From Ottelia alismoides (taxonomy: Eukaryota > Streptophyta > Magnoliopsida > Alismatales > Hydrocharitaceae), in the NCBI GenBank assembly GCA_037367405.1, contig JAZKJV010000300.1, forward strand, positions 1 to 64,000: a stretch of 64,000 nucleotides of DNA. The letters are read 5' to 3'. The translations under genes were made by a program, and so were the position numbers. A model generated the notes under the pieces. That model was not told where the DNA came from. It saw only the letters and a list, made by a program, of their open reading frames with translations, and did no database searches. Shown piece after piece: positions 1-11,500 of this stretch. Every line of letters begins with the position of its first letter. Positions within the stretch are counted from its first letter, which is position 1.

Positions 1-231
1 TACGAACATTGCCTCGTTCCACCTTTTGTTTTTTAACACCTTAGGTGCAATACATGCCCCTCGAACGATGAGCAATACTTGTGAACTCTAGTTGTCCAAA
101 CTTCCCAGATGCTACACGATAAGCGAGCTGTGATTTGTAAAATGCTTTACTTGGTCATTATAGACCTCATATTGTCCTTATTGTCGGACAATTTAACTAT
201 TCCGTACACAAGCTTAAAGATATATATATAT
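1..231. other. Left edge, no feature seen
   Basis: AT-rich sequence without a recognisable gene or repeat. It may be intron of the MADS gene whose later exons begin at 2539, if the missing 5' exons lie to the left of the window. That is inference. Confidence 0.4.
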
Positions 232-565
232 GGGTTAAATGGGGTTGCCCCCGTCCTTATTTCAACATTTTTTATTTTTTTTCAAAAATATCACCATTTA
301 TATTCATCCTTATATCCCTCCTATATGCCAATCGAATTTCGTCAGAAACAGAGACTCCTATGACCTCCATCCAGACGGTCATTTTTTAACGGTAACAGGA
401 TTTTTTAAATCGACACCATCGATGGAGGCCGTAGGAGTCTCTGTTTCTGAAGAAATTCGAATGGCATATAGGAGGGATATATGGATGAAGATACATGGTG
501 ATATTTTTCAAAAAAAAATAAAAAAATTGAGGAAAAATAGGGCGGGGGCAGCCTCATTTTTTCTT
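232..565. mobile_element. Fold-back MITE with arms of about 145 bp
   Basis: The left arm (232 to about 371) and the right arm (about 418-565) are inverted copies. Both carry a G/C-rich end (gttgcccccg against gctgcccccg), then an A/T run, then matching stretches such as cagaaacagagactcctatg and its complement. The loop is about 45 bp. TA repeats flank both sides, so the target duplication cannot be told from simple repeat. No coding capacity. Superfamily not assigned. Confidence 0.75.
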
Positions 566-585
566 ATATATATATATACATATAG

Positions 586-1860
586 AGGGCTTATCCAATG
601 AGCCATGTGCCCATTAACATTTCAATGAGCACCCATTCTGGGCCATACACGTGTATTAGCAATAACTATATTTTTAATTATAGGCTAACACGTATTTAAA
701 AAAATCATATATTTCCTATTATACAACGTCGTTAAAAATTAGAAGACGGTTTTAGAAAGAAACAATTCAAATAAATGATTACATGCGGATGATTAAGGAT
801 CCAAACGCTATGATAGTAATAAATATAATACGGTCAAGTAAATGCTTATTTTGGGATCAGTATTATCAAAACAATGATCAGTAATTTACATCCAAATAGT
901 TACGTTGTACAGAATTTAGTAATACGTATAAAATGATCAAGTAAATGTGTGTTGTGAGAACAGTAATAACATAACAAATGGTTAGTAATACCATTGTCTA
1001 TGTAATGTGCATTGCATTAACAAACAGTTACTTTCTTACTTGAGCAGTGCCCATGACTTACTGACCATTACTTTGTTAATACTGATCTCATAGTAGCTAT
1101 TACTTGAGAATCGTACACATATTACTGACCATTTGTTATGGTTTTACTGACTGCACAACAAGCACTTACTTGTCCATTATATATATATTACTGAAATCTG
1201 CACCATGTAACAAAATGAATGTAAATTACTGACCGTTGTTTGGATATTACTGACTACACAACAAACACTTACTTGTCCATTGTGTATATATTACTGAATT
1301 CTGCATCATGTAATAAAATGAATGAAATTACTGACTGTTGTTTGGATATTACTGATCTCGCAACAACCATTTACGTGAGTATTATTTCTAAATTATTGAA
1401 TTCTATTCAAAGTAATAATATATATAGAAATTACTGACCATTTGTTATGATTTTACGACTTCACAACAAGCACTTACTTGACCATTGTGTATACATTACT
1501 GAATTCTACACCATATAAAAAATGAATGTAAATTACTGATCGTTGTTTTAGATATTACTGAGTTCACAACAAGCACTTACTTGTCCATTGTGTATATATT
1601 ACTGACCTGAGCATTTGGATCTCAATTTTCTGCAAGAAATCATCGATTCGAATGTTTTCTTTCCCAAACGATCTTCCTATTTTTTAGGACGTCATATAAT
1701 TGGAATACCACTTATTGTTAAACCGTTTTGCATATTCATATCCTTCCAAAAATAACATCCTTCGAAATAGGTAACGACCCAATTGGTAATACACGTGTGT
1801 GGCCTGCAAATTGTGCTCACCGAAACACTAATGAGCCATGTGCGCATTGGATAAAAATCC
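586..1860. mobile_element. Large fold-back element with internal inverted arrays
   Basis: The first 90 or so bases (ttatccaatg, gagcac, acacgtgtatta in order) reappear inverted at 1780-1855, so both ends carry long terminal inverted repeats. The match continues inward: about 700-790 pairs with about 1625-1705. The centre is a tandem array of a unit of about 103 bp, in inverted orientation in the left arm and direct in the right arm. TA-rich DNA borders both ends. No ORF looks like a transposase, so it is non-autonomous; whether it is Mutator-like or Foldback-like is open. Confidence 0.75.
833..1620. repeat. Inverted arrays of a 103-104 bp unit
   Basis: The tag acaacaagcacttacttg or a close variant starts at about 1156, 1258, 1360, 1463 and 1567, a period of 102-104 bp. 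Its complement starts at about 833 and 937, also 104 bp apart. Each unit also holds ttactgacc and a tract like aaaatgaatg. The + units are about 80-90 % alike by eye. The array lies inside the fold-back element. Confidence 0.8.
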
Positions 1861-1886
1861 TATATATATATATATATATATATATA
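1861..1886. repeat. TA microsatellite
   Basis: A run of alternating t and a directly follows the right end of the fold-back element. It may be the expanded target site. Confidence 0.8.
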
Positions 1887-1976
1887 TGGATTTCATCGGG
1901 AACCCCGAAGTATCATCTTGTAACTTGCGACATCATGGACAATGACTCGTCATTGCTTTCGCACATATATTTACAA

Positions 1977-2045
1977 AAAGTCCTATCCCACTCAGAACCT
2001 GCAGGATAGAGAAACAAAGTCCTTTCCCACTCAGAACCCTGCAGG
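1977..2045. repeat. Direct duplication of about 29 bp
   Basis: The stretch aaagtcctatcccactcaga...cctgcagg occurs twice, at about 1977-2005 and 2015-2045, with one substitution and a 1-base indel, separated by about 10 bases. No function seen. Confidence 0.7.
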
Positions 2046-2538
2046 TGCATTGATCTGACATGTTCAGCTACTATGATGCTAACTATTATATTGCAAACAA
2101 GAACACACATATAATTGTTGTACTTGACAAAGAAATAAAGATATTGTTTCAAAATCTAGTGCTAAATCGGAATGCTACACTGTGGCTTACTCAATACTAG
2201 TGAAATTTTGTGCGTGGCCTTCTCTATGTAATTTCATATAGCTGGCCCCATTTTTTTTACCAAGAAAAGGTTTGGCCTGCAAAGAATCCCTTAACCCTTG
2301 TGAATCCGCAAAGCTTTCGGGATGCATACAATCTCATAGATGGTTTTCACCTAAATGATTGATGATAAAAGAAGTAATTAGAGACATTATGTCACCTCCT
2401 CGCAGTTTATTTTCTCCATGATGAGCACGCATACTTTGAATGCTCCAGCTTGAAAGAGAGAGCATAATCAATAGTTTGCAATTTATTTTATATCCATCTG
2501 TTTCTTATTATTGTATCTGCTGATTGATATCTGGTCAG

Positions 2539-5500
2539 GAAATTGAGACTAGGAAGCTGAAGAACAAGATCGAGTTCCTACAGAAAACAAAAAGGTAATA
2601 TAACATGGAGATCGGGAACTAACTATGAATTGAAGTCTTATATATATGTACAAGAATATGGACACATGCATGATTGGATATTTCCAGGAATTATATGGGA
2701 GAAGATCTGGACTCCTTGAGCACCAAAGAGATGCAGCACCTGGAACAACAGATTGAAACTGGCCTTAAGCAAGTTAGATTAAGAAAGGTATTTATTAATT
2801 TTGTTTATCTTTTGTTTATTTTGGAATGTTGGTATTAGATTATCCAATGCATGCATCTCTGAGTAACAGTATGAAAAAGACTACAAATATTAGGAAAGAT
2901 CCCACTGCATTAAAAATCAAGTGCACAATATCCTTAAGAGCTGTTCGTTTAAGAGATCAAAGGTCCTTATCTCTCACTACAAGAAAAACAAGTTGTGACT
3001 ACAGAATTATGCTCACGGATGTGAGGCTTGTGGTCACAGAATTGGACACTGGCCACAACACGTCGTGACCAATAGCCGTAGCTACAAGCCTCGTCACGAG
3101 AGTTCTCTAACCACAAATATGCCGTGGCCACTACAAGTGACCACAGAACTTGTCGTGGCCACAGCTCATGTATGAAGACTTTGGCCATGGAATTGTAGCT
3201 ACGACTAATGGCCACGGAATTATCGTGGCCACAAGTTTCCGTAGCCACATTCCGCGACCACAACTTATTTTTCTTGTAGTGTCTCCTTATCCCTCAATTT
3301 TGATATCCCTCTAAAGATGGTCAATTTTTGGACCTTAAGTCAAAATGAGGGATATGATTTGACCCTAATGCAATAAAATTGGTCTAAAGGAAACAAATAA
3401 TTTAATGCTCGTTGCCATAACTTACGTAGTTAAATATATAATAACGAATATTATTCATCATTTATTTCTTTAAATTCACAACTAATTATCATATTTGTTG
3501 TTATCTTACTCGCAATTTGACTTTTCTTCATATCATTGCTAAATTAAGCAACGATTAATATGAATTTTGACTAATAAGTTCATAGAAAATCTTGTTATAA
3601 GAATATTTAACAACGAATATGGCATTCATTGCTAATTATAAGTACAAAAGATGATTTAGAGACGAATAATATTCGTTCTTATAACTTTAGCATCAGAAAT
3701 ATTCAAATAAAAAATCCGTATTAGGTCCAATTTCTAGTAGTGCCCCCATCCATCCATCATCAATCTCTCCCGTCATAAAAATATAAATAACTACCGCTTA
3801 TATGACAACTTTATCCAACATAAATAGCTTCTATCTATAATCCCTTTTTATCCGACCGAAAGAGGAATATCAAATAACTACCACTTATCCCTCTTTATCC
3901 CAGAAAATCTTACCCATGCGAATGAAAAGAAAAAAAAGATACAACAGCTTAATCCATCATTATCCCAATGTCCCCTTAAACTCATGGGTTTGGAGAAAAA
4001 GATATTCCTAAAGGATTGATTTTGTGTGTTTGGTTAATGAGATATAGATCGAGTAGAGGATAATTAATTATATGATATCTGCCGAAGTTCAATATGTAAA
4101 TGGATGGATTGAGATGTGAAATTTTTAGAGTTTTCATGATATATTTGGATATTTGTCAAAGTTTAAGATGCAAATGGATGGATTGAGAGTGATAATTTTC
4201 TGATGCAGCATTTATAGAATTTTAAATAAGCACTACAAGAAAAACAAGTTGTGGCTACAGAATTATGCCCACGGATGTGAGGCTTGTAGCCACAAAATTG
4301 GAATCTGGCCACAATATATCGTGGTTAGTCGTCGTAGCTACAAGTCTCATCGTGAAAGTTCTCTAACCATGAATATATCGTAATCATTACAAGTGACCGC
4401 AGAACTTGTCGTGGCCACAACTCTTGTATGAAGACTTTACTTTGACCATGGATTTGTAGCTACGAGAAATTAGTGGTCACGGAATTATCGTGGTCACAAG
4501 TTTCCGTAGCCACATTCCGTGATCACAACTCATTTTTCTTGTAGTGAAGTCTGGATTGGTTGAAATCTCATTTTTCTTGGAATTTTTGAAATGATTGGTG
4601 TATATTTAAGTTGTGAATAAATTGTGAATTGGAATTAGAGTGCTTCTTTATTACCAAAAAATGTAATGGAAGTTGGGTATCATCAGTCAAGTTAGATACA
4701 CTACAAGAAAAATGAGTTGTGGTCACGAAATATGGCTACGGAAACTTGTGGCGACGATAATTGCGTGGGTACTATTTTCTCGTAGCTACAATTCTACGAC
4801 CAAAGTCTTCAAATATAAGGAGAATATTCATACAAGAGTGGTCACGACAAGTTCTGTGATCACTTGTAGTGGCCACGACATATTCGTGGTTAGAGAACTC
4901 TCGCAACGAGACTTGTAGCTACGGCTACTAGCCACGACGTATTGTGGACAGAGCCCAATTCTGTTGCCACAAACCCTACCTCCGTGAGCATAATTCTGTA
5001 GTCACAACTTATTTTTCTTGTAGTGATATCCATGTTACCAAACATGAGATGGAAGTGAGATATCCCGACACAAGTAGGATAGATATTACCCAAAACAATG
5101 GAACCATTCCAAGGCTAAAGAATATTAGGCATGCACCTACTCTAACTAGAAACCTCATATCATTCAGATGTCTGTCTAAAGTAGTGTGGTGATATCATTT
5201 TAAATGGAATTTTAAAGATATTCAAAAGGTCTGATACTTGGCTTTTGGTAAGAAGGAAGGTGTGCTCCATATCTCTTCTGCCTATGATGTTAGCATGTGG
5301 AACAGATGGTTTGACCACATGAGCGAGCAATGAATGAAGATAATACAAAAAGGGAAAAGTAGCATCTCATATATTGTTATTCCAGACAGTTGATTTGGAC
5401 TCTTGTGAAGATTGTATTTTAGGAAGCACAAGAAATTTACGCAAATGTTTGAATTGTTACAGTTGGCTGTTATTGATGTATGGGGACATCTCATATATAT

Positions 5501-8500
5501 TTCCTTAGTAAATCTCGTTATTTTCACTTTCAATGATGGTACTACTAGAAAATTAACAGATATATCTTATTAAGAATGAACCTAACATTTTTGAAACCTT
5601 CCAGAAGTTGAGAAGTTTTAGTTGAAAATGAGACATCTTTGAACCTCACATTTCTCAATTCAGATAATGGAGAAGAATATTTCTGTGAGGAGTTTGAATC
5701 TTACAAATAGGATCAGAAGATTGAAATTGTACCAAGGAATCCCAACAAGATTGCCAAAATTAAATACATGAGTAAATCTCTTCTAAAGTGTGTGAGAAAC
5801 ATAAGATACATGATGATCTACCACAACAATATTGGGTTGATGCAATAAACATTGTAGTATTCTTGGACAAAAGAAGTTTCCACGGTATAGGAGGTAACTC
5901 TCTCACACTTATGGATGCATAGCCTATGTTTATATGACGAGGATAGAGGAATTGAATCAAAAATGTATTTTTATTGTCTTATATCTTGATAGATATGGGT
6001 ATAAACAGTGGGATTTCAAGAACAGAAAAAGCAAATCGTAGGGAAGGAAACTGAAGAGCCTAATTGTTCATAATGGTACTTGCATCCTGTTATCTTATTT
6101 ACTATACAATTTGGAGAAATTGTTGTTCTACGATTTTAGGATTTAATTCAAGGTATAGACCATAGTTGTGAAATTGTGGTGGTTGACTAACTATTGACTA
6201 CTTGGTCAATACTTTGTCACTCGACTACTCGATCGATTTTTCCACACAAAGTTATTCTATTTTGAGGATTTTTACACTCATAACTCTGAGTAATTGCATA
6301 AGTATAATCATAACCCCGCGTAATCATGAATTACACGAGAAACCTCGGATAGTCACTCCGTCTCACGCCCATAACTCTCCTTTAGTTTAATACGTTAACA
6401 TAACCATATGAGTAAGTTAATCTAACCACTCCACGATCTAATGGATAGGGTTAGTCAAAATTAAAAAAAGAAAAGGGAAAAAATTCTTGAAAGGAGGAGG
6501 CGGATGTCTCACGAATGGATGCGTCTCCCGAAGGAGGAGGCCCTAGAGGGGGGCACATGCTCTAGGACGTGCACGGCCGCGGGCGGGGTGGAGCAGTTGT
6601 TCTGGTGCAAAAGAGGCTCGATGGCGGCGGCGGAGGGTGGGAGCATGCGTTGGAGAGATGTGGCAGAGATCGTGAGGGACTCGGGTTTGGGTTCTTCCTA
6701 ATGGCGGGTGCCATTGTGGGAAGGCTGACTTGCTGGCGGGGAGGGCAGCGTGGGTTGGGTTCTTGCTGGGGGGTCATGCTGGAGGGGGGGCAAGTGCCCT
6801 AGGACATACACGGTCATGGAGGGGGCGGGGAGGACATGTTTTTCCGGTGTAGGGGAGGCTCGACGACGGCCGGGGGGGAGGGGTTGAGCTGGAAGTTGGC
6901 GGTAGGGGGGCTTCATTGCAGGTCGGTGGGGGATGAGGACTTGCTGGCGGGGAGGGCAATGTGGGGGGTGATGAATGCAAAAATCGAGAGGTTTAAAATG
7001 AGCCTCACAAGACGAGGACTTAGTCGCTGTGACGACTTCTCAACGATTGCGTTCAATTAGCAATCAACCCACACAATGAATAAATCAAGCAAAGCAAGTG
7101 TGAATCAAAACTTCTTATACCCTACTAAAGATGTATAGTGATAAGCAAGTAGGGGTCAAACACAAGAAACAAAGGTGTAGAGCAAGATAAGGACCCCTCA
7201 TATGCTCCTTTGGGCTTCTAGATTCCAGAGCGTGTTTGGACAGGAAAGGACTCCTCATATGCTCATTCGAGGGTGTTTGGATGCAAAGCTTATGCATTGG
7301 TACCCAAGGAGCAGAGAAAGAAGTTGGATGACAATGCGATGCCTTGTATCTTTGTTGGCTATGAAGATCAGGAGTTTGGATATCGTCTTTGAGATCTAAG
7401 AAAGAAGACTATCACCAGGTATAGGGATGTGATCTTTTATGAGAATCAGACATTGGCTGAGGACAACACTGAGAGTGGTGATGTAGATGAGATTTCCATG
7501 GATGATGACAGTGATGAGGACATAAACCCCTCTCCAGTACAGGGTACAGATGGAGAGGATGGGCAGCTAGAGAAGCATGAACCAGATGTAGACCCCATTG
7601 ATGCAAGTCCAGGGGGACTTGGGGCAGGGGGAGCAGCCTCATCCACTTGCAAACGCAGCATAGCCTCAGGTCAGGAGATCTGATAGGACATGCCAGCTAT
7701 CATCCTGTACCCCACTTCTCAGTATGTGATGCTTACAGATGCAGGTGAGCCATACACCTTTGAGGAGGCACAAGAGCATAAGGACAAGGGTCATTGGCGC
7801 AATGCAATGAATGAAGAGATGTTATCTCTAAATAAAAATCACACTTATGATCCTGTTGAGCTTCTCAAAGGTAAGAGAGCCTTGAGGAACAAATGGGGTA
7901 TACAAGCTGAAGTCTAATGATGGTGGCAAGCAGGTCAAGTACAAGGCTAGATTGGTGGTGAAAGTGTTTGGATAGAAAGGAGTGGACTATGATGAGATGT
8001 TCTCCCTAGTGGTAAAGATGAATTTAGTGAGAATGATGCTAGGACTTGTTTCTAATGTGGACCTTGAGCTGGAGCAGATGGATGTGAAGACGATGTTTCT
8101 TCACGGTGATTTGAAAGAAGAGATCTACATGGAGCAGATACAAGGATTTCAAGAGAAAGGGAAAGAGCACATGGTTTGCAGGTTGAGGAAGAGTCTTTAT
8201 GGCTCGAAGAAAGCCTCGAGACAGTGGTACTTGAAGTCTGATGCTTTCATGGCAAAGCAAGGCTTCAAGAGGACAACATCTTATCCATGTGTCTATGTCT
8301 GTCATCTTCCCAATGATAGGTTCACCATTCTTTTGATCTATGTGGATGATATGTTGATTGTAGGTCATGATTCCAACTTGATTGCAAAGCTCAAGAGAGA
8401 ACTCTCCAAGGAATTTAAGATGAAAGGGTAAGGCAAGCCACATCCTTGGGATGCAGATTACAATAGACAGGAAGAAGCGCATGTTGTGGTTGTCACAAGA

Positions 8501-11500
8501 AAGCTATGTTGAATGCATGTTGGAGCGGTTCAACATGAAGAATGCCAAGCCTGTCAGCACACCTTTAGCCTCTCATTTCAAGCTGAACAAAGAGTCATGT
8601 CCATCCGCTTCTGAGGAGAAAACAGAGATGGTCAAGATCCCATACCAGTCCATGGTTGGGAGCCTCATATATGCCATGGTTTGCATAAAACCTGACATAG
8701 CCCATGCAGTGGGCATGGTAAGCAGATTCATGTCCAATCTAGGTAAGGACCATTGTAAGGCTGTGAAATGGATCTTGAGATACTTGAGAGGGATCTCAAG
8801 TATGTGTCTTGTGTTTGGGAGGTCAGATCCCGAACTTTGTGGCTACACTGATGCAGATATGGCACGAGACATGGACATGAGAAAGTCTACCTCAGGCTAC
8901 ATTTTCACATTTGCAGGGGGAGCCATATCATGGCAATCCAAGCTACAGAAATGTGTTGCTCTCTCGACTATCGAGGAAGAATACAGAGCATCAGCAGAAG
9001 CTGGGAAGAAGTGTTGTGGCTACAACGCTTTCTTGGTGAGTTTGGATTGGCTAACAGTGAGCCAGTTGTGTTTTATGAAAGCCAGAGCACTACAGACTTG
9101 AGCAAGAGTACCATGCAACATGCTCACACAAAACACATTGATGTGGGATACCATTGGCTGAGGGATGCAATTGACCCGAAGCATCTCATGTTGCCACTTC
9201 TTGATCACCATCACTGGGCCACACCTCCCTGTTGGGACTGGAGGGGGAGGTTGTTAGGTATTTGTAGTCCAGTCCCAACTTGGGGACTACATCACTATAT
9301 TTTTTTCAGAGATATCCTTGCAATATTTCTAGAAATTGAGGTCTCGGGGAAGGGGGGCATTTTGGATAGCACACGTTCGTCTCCTCCATTTCTAGCGAGA
9401 TCAAAGAACAACACCCTATTTTTTTCTTCCCCATTCCAGCGAGCAACAATAGCGAGGGTTTCTGGAACCCTCTTTCCTCCACGCGGGAGAGTTAGAGGCT
9501 GAGCGGGTGAGAGAGAGCTACAACAGCCGGGTTCTAGAGGAACTGCGGCTAGGGGCTGCGGATCTGGTTTGTGGACAGCAACTTGGGCGAGCTTTGCAAC
9601 TGCATCAGCAAGGAGGTCGTGGTATGGACGACCTCAAGAGAGCTGTCATTTTGGGTCTCCATTTGGGAGCCCTCTAGGGAAGCCACTTATTCACCATTTG
9701 GGGTTTTGAGCACATCTTTTGGTATTTTAGATACCTAGGGATAGTTAGTTGTCTGTTGAAGAACTGTCGGATTGTGCATGTGGCTTCTATTTTGTTTTTG
9801 TTGGGCAAAAATTTTGAAAGAACATTTGGCTCCATTTGACCTAGTAGAATCATTGCCAGTCTTCCACGTGGTTTTTCCCTCGCTCACATCAAGTAAGGAT
9901 TTCCACGTAAAAATCTTTGTCTCGTTTAGTTGCTTGTTTGTTGTTTCTTGTGCTAGCTTTCTCATCATCGTTGTCATTTAGTTTCCATGTGGGGAACACA
10001 TATTGTTATGTCATCTTTGCTGCAGGACACAATTTGAGAATGCTCTCATGTGTTTATTCCCTACAAACATAAGCATATAACACAATCAGACATCAATTCA
10101 TATCCATTAGAAAGCAGTTGCTCCCAAAAATCAAAATTTTTCATCCTAAGACTAGTAGAACTGGACACATGACGACCAAGGACTTGTTAGGATTAGGTCA
10201 TATTAGGATTAAGAATCATAAAATAATTGGACTCATAACCATAATAGTAATTGAGTTGTATTCTATGTGTAGTGTCGATGAGAATAGGATTATGAGTTTA
10301 CGTAACATCTCGACTTAGGTTCTCGGACCATTATCAAGGAAAACTAGTGTAACATCTCAGCTTTGGTCCCCGTACCATTGACGAGGAAAACTAACCCTAA
10401 CAACTTGTTGGGTTCGGGCCCAATTGGATCCATTGACCACCACTCAAAAGTCTTAAGCCCAAGTTTTCAAGTAGTATTCTCCACCACTTATAACACACAC
10501 CCACACTTTGTGAATTTTAGATGTGGAACTATGTATGAGCGTTATGGTGCTACAACCTCCCTCACTTATATTCATAATGTCCTCATTACGACATGGCCCA
10601 TCACTTTTTCCCAGTGACAGTGGCGGTTCCATGCTCCCGACGTAGGACCCTTCAGATAGCCCTTTCCACTATAAGAGGAAATCTGCTCTGATACAATCTA
10701 TAACTTCGTAAGCTTAGGTCCGTAGACCGTTACTGAGGAAAACTGACCATGACAACTTGTTGGATTCAGGCCCAATTAGACCCTTTGACAACCACCTAAA
10801 ATGTTTAATCCCAAGTTTTCAAGTAGCAGTGCCCACCACTTATAACTCACACCCACACTGTGTGAGTTTTAGATGTAGAACTGTGTTTGGGGGTTGAGGT
10901 GTTACAATTTGTAATTGGGCTATATATAGAGGGGGATGGGGGCATTGCCTCACACCACGACAATAGAGAACATCACAAGAGAAAAGAGAGGGGGAGAAGC
11001 GAAGGGAAAGAGTGAGGGAACAAAGAGAGTTGTATTCATTCTACTTCTTAGTGATTTTCTTCTCTGATGATTGTGAGAGATGACCAACCACTATTATATC
11101 ATGGTCTTATTCTTCTTTACGTACTTCTACGATAGTGGCCGATTGCACATCTGCATATGTATCTGATGGTTCATCAGAACAAACTAGAATTCAAGTGAAG
11201 GCGATAACGGCTCATGTCCCAACAATCAGTAACAGAGCCATGTTCGATAACATTAAGGGATACGATGTGGTGGATCAGAGCGAGGTTCGACATCAGTGAG
11301 ACAATGCGATGAAACATGTGTGTACTCACCAAAAGCTATGAAGAACCGATGGTTATGGTGAACCCTTTGAGATCGGGAGCATCTGGAGTCCGATTGGCGT
11401 GATCTAATAGTTCATATTGGGATTATTGTGCTCCGATCGAGTTGGCCGATTCATATTGGGAGGATTCTATTCTGATTTTTCAGATCATGCATGTAGGTAC

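Larger units (their letters stand above)
7264..10069 (+). mobile_element. 5'-truncated Ty1/copia element (Tnt1-like) with 3' LTR
   Basis: The element starts abruptly in the integrase C-terminus. It runs through reverse transcriptase and RNase H to a polypurine tract (ggagggggagg, about 9239-9250) and an LTR opening TGTTAGG at 9252. Gag, protease, the integrase core and the 5' LTR are absent. A short duplication of aaggactcctcatatgctc-like sequence (about 7190 and 7246) stands at the broken left end. It lies in MADS intron 4 in the sense direction of the gene. Confidence 0.8.

Noticed and set aside
1728..2152. ORFs of 79-93 codons on both strands
   Set aside because: They run through a TA microsatellite and a direct duplication; no similarity to a known family is visible.
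2400..2480. Possible MADS exon 2 near gcagtttattttctcc
   Set aside because: The reading frames give no I-region-like sequence, no family length (79 bp) and stops in the needed frame.
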